A stretch of DNA of 64,000 nt from Macrotrachela quadricornifera (taxonomy: Eukaryota > Rotifera > Eurotatoria > Philodinida > Philodinidae): contig JAJEKB010020262.1 in NCBI GenBank assembly GCA_022393335.1, forward strand, positions 200,048 to 264,047. The letters run 5' to 3'. Each line of letters opens with the position of its first letter. Positions within the stretch are counted from its first letter, which is position 1. Both the position numbers and the translations under genes were made by a program. Positions 11,395 to 21,748 of this stretch are shown piece by piece. Below the pieces are notes generated by a model. It was not told the origin of the DNA, did not search any database, and saw nothing but the letters and a program-made list of their open reading frames with translations.

Positions 11395-11580
11395 CTGAAC
11401 AGACTTCAGATTCGAAGTCCCCGCATCGAATTACCTCTAGAAATGTTTTTTTCGAAAAATCGTTTTTCGATGTTTTTTTGACCCTGCGGACATACAAGCA
11501 ATCAATCAAGCAAGCAAGCAAGCAAGCAAACAATTTATGTTTCTAAGACTCTTCTCTACGAGAAAGAGAACAATAAATGA
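11395..11580 (+). repeat. Dispersed repeat fragment with (AAGC)n tail
   Basis: Carries TTTTTTTGACCCTGCGGACA, then ACATACAAGCAA, a run of CAAG units and TCTTCTCTACGAGAAAGAGA, matching the end of the 10150-10620 copy almost word for word. Confidence 0.65.
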
Positions 11581-12099
11581 ATGAATTATAGCCTTTGAGA
11601 AAACTTGACTGACTGTTAAAAAATGCGGAAAATCCGAATTCAAAGTGAATAAAAGCTTTTTTGATCTATTTCTTAGCTTTTTAATGAACTTTTTGTTATT
11701 TTAAGGTTGAACTAAGAATAATGGATGATCATGAATCCATGTTGAACATTTATTCTAATAGAAATATTTTTCTTTGTACATTACTATACGTCAGAGTTTT
11801 GAGAAAGATTTATAAAGAAATATGTGAAAAAAAGGAGGTGGCTGCTTGATATTCTGTTGTTGAATCTTCATAAACATCAACCTTGAAATAACATTCAAAC
11901 TAGGCAAAGATTTTTCTTAGGCCGCAATGTAGTGTACTCTACTGGTAGCAGTTTTTGAATAGTTTCTCTTTTTTAGTTCGTTAATGAATGTACTAATAAA
12001 TGTTCAGCAACCTTTTGAGAGGAATTCAAACGAGATGCATGTATTCGGTTCAAACCTAAACTAATAGTGAAAAATGTAGCGGTGTTGCATATGAAAACG

Positions 12100-12150
12100 G
12101 CTAGTCGTGAGTGGCCGACCGGAGGGAGGCCGACGAACGATTAGACGTTG
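12100..12150 (+). repeat. Short GC-rich hairpin repeat, copy 3
   Basis: GGCTAGTCGTGAGTGGCCGA, then GGAGGGAGGCC, then GACGAACGATTAG. GGCC(G) blocks in each half and the CTAGTCGT/ACGATTAG arms make an imperfect hairpin. It is close to copy 4, some 330 bp away. Confidence 0.65.
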
Positions 12151-12430
12151 ACTTAAAACGTTATTTCAAAGCATAGTTTGAAATAAGTTTCAAGTAATTT
12201 AAGTCGATTCTCCAAAGAGCCTAATTAATCTTGTTTGATAACGAATCCAGCTAAATATCATTTTGTAAAAACAAAAAAGAGATGGAAAACTGATGAAAAC
12301 TACATAATGCTATCTGAGTGTTGGAAGTTTTCGATTGCGTGTCGATATGTTATGAGTAAGCTCTTTATGTGCTCATGAGTATCCTAATGTGACAGAAGAT
12401 AGACAGAAAAATAGACCGTACATAGAAACT

Positions 12431-12481
12431 TGCTAGTTGTGAGTGACCGACCGGAGGGAGATCGACGAACGACTAGTCGTT
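12431..12481 (+). repeat. Short GC-rich hairpin repeat, copy 4
   Basis: TGCTAGTTGTGAGTGACCGA, then CCGGAGGGAGATCGACGAAC and GACTAGTCGT. The outer arms CTAGT(T/C)GT and ACGACTAG pair. It matches copy 3 with few changes. Confidence 0.65.
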
Positions 12482-13789
12482 GATTTAAAAACTTTATCAT
12501 AAGTGCAATAAGTGAGATTTGGAGTACCTTAATAGATTCTCAAATAACTCGATTCATGAGGAAAAATAATTTTTTATCACACATTTTATATAATAGACCA
12601 TATCCAGTAAAGGAATTGTGAATGCTAATATTGTGTTATTTGCCTATTGTAGCGTAACCAGAAATATATATGTAGTCATGTCGTCCTAAAACTTTAAGAA
12701 GCTGTCCGAGATTCTCTAGTTTGGAAAAAGATATTATCTTCATAGAATTGTGGTTTGGAGTGATCGCCACCTGATCATGCTACTGAACTTGATGAACAAA
12801 CTGAAGCATCTAAATCGTATCTAATTCCGTTTTCTTAAAAAAACAGTTGTATACCGATAGATATTGCGCTTAAAAAAATATGAATGTTCGCCTCTTCGTT
12901 TTGTTCAAACAAGTCAGAGTTCAGGATTAGAAAATATGACGTCCCAAACTACTGAATATGGTCAGATATCTGTATTAAATTTGATCAAACTCAATCGAAG
13001 ATGAAGAACTCGAACTTGAGGTTTGCCTGTCGTTTACATATGAATCTATTATAGCGGTGTTTCTATAAAACGATCATCGCTAGAGTGGATGTTTTGTTTT
13101 TGTAGCTTTCATGCAATCAAGGAGATTGAGATATAAAATAACCCAAATGAAAATTGTTTTCAATGATAACCACATCGAATTTTCTTTCAGAAAAGGGTCA
13201 GCGAATTCATAGGGTTCGCGGTAATTGTAATTATAAGAAAATTTTTTTCGTCTTCCACTTTCAAAATGTGATATCGTTTTAAGTGAATAGTATCAAAAGT
13301 GTAGAAACGAACACTGGTATAATTCCTCGACGAAGGGAGGGTTGAGCAAATTAAAATAAACTTGCTTGTTACCGAGTCAAAAGAACATTGGCTTAAAGAT
13401 CAGGGCTCAGTTATTTGCACTATACGGCTTTCGTTCAATCAGATCATTGAGTCTGTGAACTCAGCTAGTGGCAAACTTTTTACATCGAACTTTTGACCAA
13501 TCAGACTCTATCTGTTTGAAATTTCAGTCAATGAAATGCTTCCCAAAATGTATCTTTCATCCAATCAAGTTTTGAGAGTCTGAGCTTTAAGGCGATCAAT
13601 ATTCTGTGATTTTATTGCTCCTTGAATGAGACTTTGAAGAACTTATGTATCTAAAATATTCGTTATTTGAAAAAACATAATTAAGATTTCGCAGCGATGT
13701 TTCATAAACATAGTCGTGGTCCACTTATTTATAGATTTATGTACCTTTACCCAATAGTGGACACTTGGACCAATGAATCGAGAAATTGT

Positions 13790-14240
13790 TCCATTTTCAG
13801 CAGAAATGGTTCACCCTCATAAAATTGTATACATACAGCAGAAACGGAAAATGTATAAATATGTAGACACATTAAAGAAAAACAGAAGAACAGAAAAAAA
13901 AAATATATAACATATTATTTAAAATTCCAGATATACTGAAATTTCAAGAGAAATGGTTTTTCTTTCAAGGCGAAATGGTTCGATTAGAAAACCAAAGAAT
14001 GCAAATAGCTAAATACATATATATTCTATCATTTCATACTATACATAAACTGAAATTCAAGGAGAAATGGTTTTTTATTCAGGGTGAAATGGTTTTTCTC
14101 TTAAGATGAAATACTTCTATCAGAAAATCCAAAAAGAAAAAAAGAAAAATATACATATATATAATCTATGATTTCATATTGCACTTGTACTGAAATTGCA
14201 GGACAAATAGTCGTTCTTTTAAGATGAAATGGTTCGAAAA
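13790..14240 (+). repeat. Diverged AGAAATGG-rich DNA leading into the 140 bp satellite
   Basis: The octamer AGAAATGG or GCGAAATGG/TGAAATGG recurs about every 50-130 bp, often with a downstream ATTTC on the other arm. It is probably an older edge of the satellite that follows. Confidence 0.5.
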
Positions 14241-15560
14241 GGAAATTCTGTCTTTTACACTTCTACTTATGAGAGGAGAAATGGTTGTTATATTTCACCT
14301 AGAATTGTTTCGGTTTCTGCTGATAAAAATCCAATTCTGCTTGAAAGTGTCCTTAGCATGAAAAAGTAAAATGATGAATATCTCACTATGTCTTTTGCAC
14401 TTCTGCTTGTGAGGGGAGAAATGGTTGTTATATTTCTCCTAGATTTATTTTCGTTTCTGCTGATAAAAATCCATTTCTGCTAGAATGTCTCCTTAGCATG
14501 AAAAAGTAAACTGATGAATATATCACTGGGTCCATTGGACTTCTGCTTGTGAGGAGAGAAATGGTTCTTCGATTTCTACTAAAATTGTTTTCGTTTCAGC
14601 TGATAAAAATCCATTTCTCTCTGAGACATCCCCTAGGATGAAAAAGTAAAATGATGAATATCTCACTATGTCTTTTCGACTTCTGCTTGTGAGGGGAGAA
14701 ATGGTTCTTGGATATCTACTGAAATTGTTTTCGTTTCTGCTGATAAAAATCCATTTCTGCTACACACTTCCCCTAGGATGAAAAAGTAAATAGATGAATA
14801 TATCACTATGTCTTTTGGACTTCTGTTTGTGAGAGGAGAAATGGTTGTTATATTTCTCCTAGAATCATTTTCGTTTTCGCTGATAAAAATCCATTTCTGC
14901 TAGAATGTCTCTTTAGCATGAAAAAGTAAAATGATGAATATCTCACTATGTCTTTTGGACTTCTGCTTGTGAGGAGAGAAATGGTTCTTTGATTTCTACT
15001 AAAATTGTTTTCGTTTCAGCTGATAAAAATCCATTTCTCTTTGAGACATCCCCTAGGATGAAAAAGTAAAATGATGAATATCTCACTATATCTTTTCGAC
15101 TTCTGCTTGTGAGGGGAGAAATGGTTCTTCGATTTCTACTTAAATTCTTTTCGTTTCTGCTGATAAAAATCCATTGCTCTTTGAGAGATCCCCTAGGATG
15201 AAAAAGTAAAATGATGAAGATCTCACTATCTCTTTTCGACTTCTGCTTGCGAGATGAGAAATGGTTGTTATATTTCTCCTAGAATTGTTTTCGTTTCTGC
15301 TGATAGAAATCCATTTCTGCTACGGACTTCCCCTAGGATGAAAAAGTAAAATGATGAATATCTCACTATGTCTTTTCGACTTCTGCTTGTGAGGAGAGAA
15401 ATGGTTCTTCGATTTCTACTAAAATTGTTTTCGTTTCTGCTGATAAAAATCCATTTCTGCTACAGATTTCCCCTAGGATGAAAAAGTAAATAGATGAATA
15501 TATAACTATGTCTTTCAAATTTCTGCTTGTAAGGAGAGATATGGATGTTTGAGTTCTACT
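14241..15560 (+). repeat. Satellite with exact 140 bp period, about 9.5 units
   Basis: The block TCTCACTATGTCTTTT (with variants) starts at 14381, 14521, 14661, 14801, 14941, 15081, 15221, 15361 and 15501: nine steps of exactly 140 bp with no indel. A partial unit begins near 14241. Each unit carries GAGAGAAATGGTT, then CGTTTC(A/T)GCTGATAAAAA and CCATTTCT, so GAGAAATGG and CCATTTCT form inverted arms. CCCCTAGGATG or CCTTAGCATG alternates between units, hinting at a higher-order pattern. The minus-strand open frame 15366-15848 runs into the last unit and is not taken as a gene. Confidence 0.92.
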
Positions 15561-15889
15561 AGAAGTTTTATGACTGGTCTTAGCCGGTATGGGATTCTGC
15601 TTGAAATGCTTGTTTGGGTGAAAGACAATACCATTAATTTCTGCAATTGTTTTAATGAAGCATTTCTTCTTGACTTTGTGTGGGTAAAGCATTTCTGCTG
15701 AAGATGTAACAATTTCACGACTTTTGGGGATGTCGTCCAGCCCTCCCTTTACCTGTTTTACTTCAAATTTCTTATCGAAGCTTCTTCGGTTGCAGATCCT
15801 GTAATTCTTTTGAGTTAGTGGAACGTGAATGGGTGTGGTTTTGAACACAAGACAGTGAACTCATGTGAAAATAGACTTCAACATGAACG

Positions 15890-15941
15890 CGGCTAGTCAT
15901 GAATGACGACGCGTAGGGCGCCGACGAATGACTAGTCGCTG
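15890..15941 (+). repeat. Short GC-rich hairpin repeat, copy 5
   Basis: CGGCTAGTCATGAATGACGA, then CGCGTAGGGCGCCGACGAAT and GACTAGTCGCTGG. It shares both arm blocks with the other four copies. Confidence 0.6.
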
Positions 15942-16799
15942 GTTTCTTAAATTTGCTTTAGTTATTATATTATCTATAAACGATTTTTTGCATATGATGT
16001 GTTATAACGATTTCCAGGAAATTGCATGTATTTTGGATGTCAAATGAATTTCCGGAAGTTGAATTTGCTCATCAAACAGATTGAACAGTCCAATGGAATA
16101 TGATCCATAATGGGCATATGATGCGTTTGGAGAATGTCTCCGGAAACTCGATTAAATACTAAGAAAGCAGTAGGAGATATAGGAGATTTAGGACGAAAAC
16201 ATAGTCGGAGGGCGTGTCACTCGCTGAGGGTGCCACGAAAACATGAAGAGACATCCAGTGGGCATCTGAGGGTTGAGGGTGCCACGGAAACCCGAACACA
16301 CGCGGAAACATACAGAGTTCATGTCTCTTGAGGGCTTATAGGGACTGCAAGGGTTATAGGAAGTATAGGAGTTATAATAGGTATAAAAGGTATAAGAGTT
16401 ATAGGCAATATAGCTCCTATACCACCTTTACGCATTATATCCATTATGGCAGTAAAATCTTAAGTCCACTATATCCTTCCCTACAGCTGTGGTAAAAATG
16501 AGTTTCTTGGAAAACGCTATAACGCATCAAATCATTTTTTGAGCTAGAAAATGAGGTGTTGCATTCGTCTATGCTGACATGATATCAGAAATCGAGAAGT
16601 TAAAAGTGAATTGAAGCAAGGATAACAATGATCGATTAGGAACTGTGCTTTACATTGCCATACGAAAGCCGTAACAAAAAGTTTAAAGACTGGATCTTAT
16701 AGAACAGTCATCACTAGAAATACGTGTATACGTGCACATGTATCCAGCATAGTTAACAGAGCAGCATCTAGCGACCAATAAGAGACAATGTTAAATAGA

Positions 16800-16850
16800 A
16801 TTCAGTCGAGGGTTAAGCGAGTCATAGCGACGAGCGTTACTTGTTTTTAA
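16800..16850 (+). repeat. Second dispersed repeat, copy 2
   Basis: ATTCAGTCGAGGGTTAAGCG, then AGTCATAGCGACGAGCGTTA; the partner of 2333-2380. Confidence 0.55.
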
Positions 16851-17205
16851 AGGTCATGTTTTTAATATGGAAACAAACTTTGAGTTACGCTCTATCACCG
16901 GTAAAAATTTCAGCTCTTCGTATAAACAAAGGAGTGGATAAATTTGAATTTCTTATCGGAGTGTTATTTATGGAGCACCCTGTAAATCCCTTTTCTCAAG
17001 ATCTTACTCAATGAGTGTTATATCAATCAACTGCACGTTTTCTGATCATATATAATTTATTAAGAAGACAACATGCCATTAGATCTCGATCGTCGAAAAG
17101 CTAGATACCGGTATCAAGAATAAAACATTCACTATCGCTGTTTGAAAGACCATGTGAACAAAACCAAAGTGGTTATACAGAATCGATCGATGTGTGTTTA
17201 CCATT

Positions 17206-17868
17206 TTATGGTAACATCGATTTTCGTAACTGTTCAAGAGCAGAATAGTGAATAGGTTCAGAATCAATCATTTTAATTTTGTTCGAATCGATAAGAGTGG
17301 TTAGCTTTTCTATCACGTTGTTTGCCGTCACATCTTTTTCCGAGCATGCCATTTTTGTAGCTTCCTCTACGTCTGTATAATGAGTAGAAATAGCTGCAAA
17401 CTCTTTTCCTTTGAAACCATGTATCATTCCTGGCGCAAAACGTAGTTGAGTATAACTGTTAGCTGGAAAAATAATCTCTGCAAATGGAATAGTATCTTGA
17501 GCTAAAACAGAAAGATTTGTTCCACCAAGAAACACAGACCATGGTTCACTTGCAAAGATATTTAACAATCTTGGACCGATATGATAATGTCTCTCCTGTG
17601 TGCCTTGAAAATACATCAGATGATAACTGTCGACATGCACTTTTGTGGCATGAAGTGTCGATAAAACATGTTCACCGCCTAGTGAAGTTTTGTTAGGACT
17701 TGTTAAAAGTGGATGTTTTATGAATTGTCGTATAAAATCTCTAATAGTTGTACCAGAACCTAGACTGATGACTCGAAAATCAGCTCCTTCAGTAATATTT
17801 AATATATTAGTAGCAGTCATTGGATTAGTTGAGATAACGTTCATCGATTTGGTTACCACACGCTTCAT
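17206..17868 (-). CDS. Cupin-like protein of unknown function
   Basis: The frame is open from about 17991 to a TAA/TAG-type end at 17206. Only a GTG occurs before the first ATG at 17868, so that ATG (220 residues) is chosen. An upstream exon supplying another 36 residues cannot be excluded. In the second half, ERHYHIGPRLL supplies an H-x-H pair, and RFAPGMIHGFKG has the P-G-x-x-H of the second cupin motif, separated by a short beta-rich segment. This is the metal-binding jelly-roll signature, although the first motif is not canonical. Cupins include dioxygenases, isomerases and sensors, and I cannot say which applies. No intron is evident inside the frame. The gene could be of foreign origin, like the NmrA-like gene, but composition gives no proof. 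Confidence 0.6.
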   Translation of the reverse strand: MKRVVTKSMNVISTNPMTATNILNITEGADFRVISLGSGTTIRDFIRQFIKHPLLTSPNKTSLGGEHVLSTLHATKVHVDSYHLMYFQGTQERHYHIGPRLLNIFASEPWSVFLGGTNLSVLAQDTIPFAEIIFPANSYTQLRFAPGMIHGFKGKEFAAISTHYTDVEEATKMACSEKDVTANNVIEKLTTLIDSNKIKMIDSEPIHYSALEQLRKSMLP

Positions 17869-17991
17869 GAGATAGATAAATCGGCCCGATGTCAGTATAT
17901 CTAGAAATGATCCAAACGCATTAGCACGTGAAAAATGTGTAGATGAGTCTTTGTTTTCACTCCTTCTCACACTCACACCATCAAGTTGCGG

Positions 17992-19149
17992 TTATAAGCA
18001 GCAGTGTTCATTTCCTTTTTATACATCAGATCATCACCACAAATTCAAGCAAAACTTGAGTGAGTCATTCATTTGTTTATTTAATGATCTGAGAAATTTC
18101 AAGTGATTTTCGCTCGTTGCGTAATCTCAGTGCTGAATCATTTTGTAGTCTTTTCAAGGGTGTCGGTGTGAATGTGGGTGTGGGTAGGTGTGCTGATGAG
18201 GATGAGAATGTGTATCAAATTCAATAGTCAACTTTCACCCTCGTTCACCTACCCTCACTCATTCACATTCAATCTCACTCTGACAACCTTATCCTTACAT
18301 CCTCACCCTAAAAATTGAAAAAAAACTGTGAGAAATGTTGTAAAACGCGTTCCATAGTATTTTTATCTGTCATAAACAGTATAACCAGATGCTGTCTGAA
18401 GCTTAGAGAATGTAGACAGTTCGATTTTGCTAGTTTTCATCACTCACCTTTTGCTTTACCTGATACTTGTAAAAATGCTGACAGTTCTGTAAAGAGTAAC
18501 TGAAACAATTCTTATATTTATACTTTCTCGGAAGCTGGCATTTTCCTTGAACCACCCGATGTATTATTCATCCTACTGTGCAACTATTAGTTCGCATTTG
18601 TGATGTAAGAAAGGAAAATACGTCTTAGTGAATCACTTCATAATATCAACTTTACTCACTGGAAAAAAGATCGTGAATCATTTCTTTTTCTTTCATTCTA
18701 ACATTCGATTTCTTTTCGTTTGTTAAATAATTTCAAAACAAATACAACCATCGATAAAGTAACGCTTTTTTGTTATGAGATACAATGTTATTCTCGAGTA
18801 AAAGAAAGAAAAGTGATTAGAAGACACTCGCAGATCATAGGTGTAAGTTGAATACGCAGGATAACCGTCACTTGGATCGTCACTTTCTTATAGAAAACTT
18901 TTTCTTCATAAAACACTTAAATCAAATCTGAAAATTTTTTTTTCATGGAAAAATTATCGTTTTATGAAAAAAAGCCATGTATCAAATTATGCACTTTTCA
19001 TCCCAAAAAACCCAAACTTTATTTTGTTATTCTTAGAATCAGTGTTCACTACTGATCACTTTTAATTTTATATTATCATCATCATGTATCGTTGATTTAT
19101 CATCCTTTGGAACCAATCACTGATCGGATTAGTTTCTTCTATATCGGAC
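17992..19149. other. Intergenic; inverted GT-rich/AC-rich stretch
   Basis: No gene recognised. At 18155-18220 a G-rich run (GGGTGTCGGTG, GTGGGTGTGGGTAGGTG) is followed at 18233-18308 by its approximate complement (CACCCTCG, CACCTACCCTCACTCATTC), so the two could fold back on each other. Confidence 0.5.
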
Positions 19150-19312
19150 GGCCTTGTCCACTGCGTCCACACCATTCGGTAATGCCGTCCAGTCATCAGC
19201 TGCATGAACGCCCTCTTCGGGGTTACCCTTTCATTTTTGCGAATAGTCCGTGTTTGATCAGCCTATTGTTGTTCATCCTATCAGAGTGACCAAACAATCT
19301 AAACTTCCTTTT
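19150..19312 (-). pseudogene. C-terminal remnant of a non-LTR (LINE) reverse-transcriptase polyprotein
   Basis: Minus-strand translation from about 19312 gives RLFGHSDRMNNNRLIKHGLF, a stop, PRRGRSC, two stops and LDGITEWCGRSGQGRPI. The FGH-x-x-RM-x-x-x-R pattern, PRRGR and W-x-x(D/E)-x-x-W-C-R block are the conserved tail of many LINE ORF2 proteins. Three stops in 160 bp show that it is dead. The reverse transcriptase and endonuclease domains are not seen upstream. Confidence 0.7.
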
Positions 19313-20167
19313 CTTAATGATATCTAAAGCCTTAGACATATTAAAAGACCCTGGTCTTGTATTCTGTCTTTTCATTCACAAGTTTTTAGACGGGTCTTAT
19401 ATTATGTCTCTGGAAAAGTCATATTTTTGTAGACGTATAGCGATAAATCTCATAAGTACCGTTCATAATCATACTATTTTATTACGTAATATATATTTTC
19501 TCTATCTTTGTTAATATGTAAACGAAAACAAGTGCGTATTCTACTAATCAAACAAAATTTCACACAAAACACATTTTTTAACATGATACATCATATACAT
19601 AAAATACTTGATTAACAACTAATTTCATTATTTTTGCCATACAATAAAAAAAGATTCCATTTGAAAAATAAAATATGGTTTGATTTAAACAGCTAGACGG
19701 CCTGTCCAAGCGTGACGAAATCACATTTTTTCACATTGGTCTTTTAATTTCTAAATACAGAGGAGCCGAATAAGTTATGTATAATTGAATTCGAGACTAA
19801 ACCAAATGATTGACCGTCACCTCCATTTCGACCCATCCAAGTATAAGCTGTAACACTATATCAGATGTGATTAAGTATGAAAAGGAAAGAAATATCGAAC
19901 CAATAGGATACGTGAATGGTAATAAGAGACATTAGGCTAGAAAATAAATCTTACCTATAGCAAAAATAATATCATTATTAATTTTATCTATATAGATATA
20001 TCTTTAAAGCAGTATCTCATAACAACCAAAATTAATATTTAAAAAAACCTTTTAAATTAAAGAATAGACTGAGAAAAACACTTTTCTCTAGTTAAAATTT
20101 AGTTTAAAGTAAGTTTTTAAGGAAAAAATGGTCGTATTAATTTTTATTGTATAAACTTGATCATTCG
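19313..20167. other. Intergenic, no gene recognised
   Basis: AT-rich. The LINE body would be expected here on the minus strand but cannot be recognised. Confidence 0.45.
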
Positions 20168-20818
20168 TGGTGATTCCATCACACTATTTGTAACTTCTTA
20201 AAACGTTTCGAAAAGCTCCTGGTTACCCAACCAGACAAGAATTTGAAAAAACGCGTGTTGACACTCGAAAAGTGATATTTTTAAGAGTTTACACGCGTGT
20301 AGAAATAAATGGTCGTCTAAACACCAACATTTCAACTTTTCTGCACGTGAACCTGAAATATTTTAGTCTCCAACATTTTTTAACTACATACACGCATAAC
20401 ATACTCATTTTAATGTCGTGTAAACGCAGATTATTCTCAGTCTGCGTGATTTAAGTGAAAAGTTCTCATTATTAGGATTTTTCACACCTCATTTTGAGCG
20501 TTTGTGTGTGGTTACACGCTTCTTTTCTCCTAAAAATTCCTCCTAACCACGCTCACATTCTGAACAGTGAAAAAACTTTCACGTTTTAATGAGTTTTTAT
20601 TTACGACGTCTTTCGCTCTCAATCGAGGACCGCGATTGACACCGAAAGCCCACGAGAATTATTGTAGAGTTTTCACGCGTTTCTAACATTTCTTGTCTGC
20701 TCGGGTAAAGCAATATATAGAGCATAAAAAAGTATATTTAGAATAGTAGTTTTCAGAAAAGAAAACAAGTTACATATCAAGAAAAACGAATTATAGATAA
20801 CTTCCGTGATGGAATCAC
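20168..20818. mobile_element. Outer inverted repeat pair enclosing a MITE
   Basis: TGGTGATTCCATCAC at 20168-20182 is repeated as its exact complement GTGATGGAATCACCA at 20804-20818. The MITE at 20223-20708 lies wholly between them. The arms are only 15 bp, so this may be the end of an older element into which the MITE inserted. Confidence 0.45.
20223..20708. mobile_element. MITE with ~45 bp imperfect terminal inverted repeats
   Basis: The left end reads TTACCCAACCAGACAAGAA, then AAACGCGTG and ACTC. The complement of the right end reads TTACCCGAGCAGACAAGAA, then AAACGCGTG and ACTC. The interior (about 490 bp in all) is rich in ACGCGTG motifs and has no coding capacity. The superfamily is not clear and no convincing target-site duplication is visible. 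Confidence 0.8.
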
Positions 20819-21130
20819 CATCATCAATATATCAGCTTTACAAATTCAGATAAATTCATGAAGGAACAACCAAACATAAGTCTTTTTTCATAAATACACA
20901 CTTTGTTGAGAGTAATATTAGTTCTTATAAAAAGTTCCAAAAGAGCCTATTTATTTGTAGAAAATAATTTAAAACAAAAATGCGTACTAATTTTGGTGAT
21001 TCATCACTTTTGAGACCTATAATCTTTGTGTGATTAGTTTTTGCATAGAAATATACAACTAATGAGTTAAAAAACATGTTGCCGACTGATTTTGACATTG
21101 CTCTACACGATGGTGATATTAGTTTTACTA

Positions 21131-21476
21131 ACGAGGGAACATATTTAGGTACTCAAGCCCTTTAAGCCCCATCTTTTGGTGATAGATAGATCTCGATGAG
21201 GTATGAAAAACCTCAGAAGGATTCGTGCCCTCGTGCCTTTATTTCCGAGATATCGAATTTTCAAGATACATGGGAAATCAGAGAATAAAATGAAAAATTA
21301 TTGTTTTTGAAGAATAGTACAGTATTAAGGTAAAAATGTTTTCAGTTTCATATACTGCTCGTGCAACTTACTCTGAATTAGGAGTTAGATCAAATCTTAT
21401 TAGTAACACATCTACTCGTTATTCATCAACTTATAGAGCGCTCAAATTCTTCATTTTATCATTGACATCGTTATAA
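21131..21476 (+). repeat. Left terminal inverted repeat
   Basis: About 345 bp. It matches the complement of 23431-23768 almost base for base, from ACGAGGGAAC to ATCGTTATA. Confidence 0.88.
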
Positions 21477-21748
21477 ACGATAAAATAATGCTTGATGAAA
21501 GGGTAACGATAATACACTATTGATTATGTTACTTTCCGCCTTCTTCGCTGGCATACCATCATGTTTTGGTGATAAGTGTTGTATACTCACATTCTTTCTA
21601 CCACGCTCTTCTAGTTTATTCTCCTTCTGTTCTCTTTTGTCCGTAATTTGTACTATGTTGCCGTTTTTCTTTTCATTCGATTGTATATAATATACAAGTG
21701 TGATACAAGCATGCAGTTGATATTAGTTTTTCTGGTCCCTACTTCGAA

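Larger units (their letters stand above)
11581..13780. other. No gene recognised; two hairpin repeats inside
   Basis: No open frame of note and no domain. Two copies of the GC-rich hairpin repeat at 12100-12150 and 12431-12481 are the only structured features seen. Confidence 0.5.
15561..17205. other. No gene recognised; several repeats
   Basis: Contains hairpin repeat copy 5 (15890-15941), a TATAGG/TATAAG-rich simple stretch (about 16330-16440), two partly repeated GAGGGTGCCACG blocks (16226 and 16276) and a copy of the second dispersed repeat (16800-16850). The open frames at 16134-16331 and 15366-15848 lack any recognised motif. Confidence 0.5.

Noticed and set aside
14241..15560. CRISPR-like array
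   Set aside because: Regular spacing, but the whole 140 bp unit is repeated with no unique spacers, and the genome is eukaryotic.
15366..15848. 160-codon minus-strand frame
   Set aside because: Its 3' half lies in the 140 bp satellite, has no domain, and a second overlapping frame (15515-15718) is equally open.
17079..17267. 62-codon frame overlapping the end of the cupin-like gene
   Set aside because: Overlaps the better-supported frame in another phase and has no motif.
18170..18192. Interstitial telomere sequence (TGTGGG)
   Set aside because: Only about two hexamers within a general GT-rich stretch; not enough for a telomeric claim.
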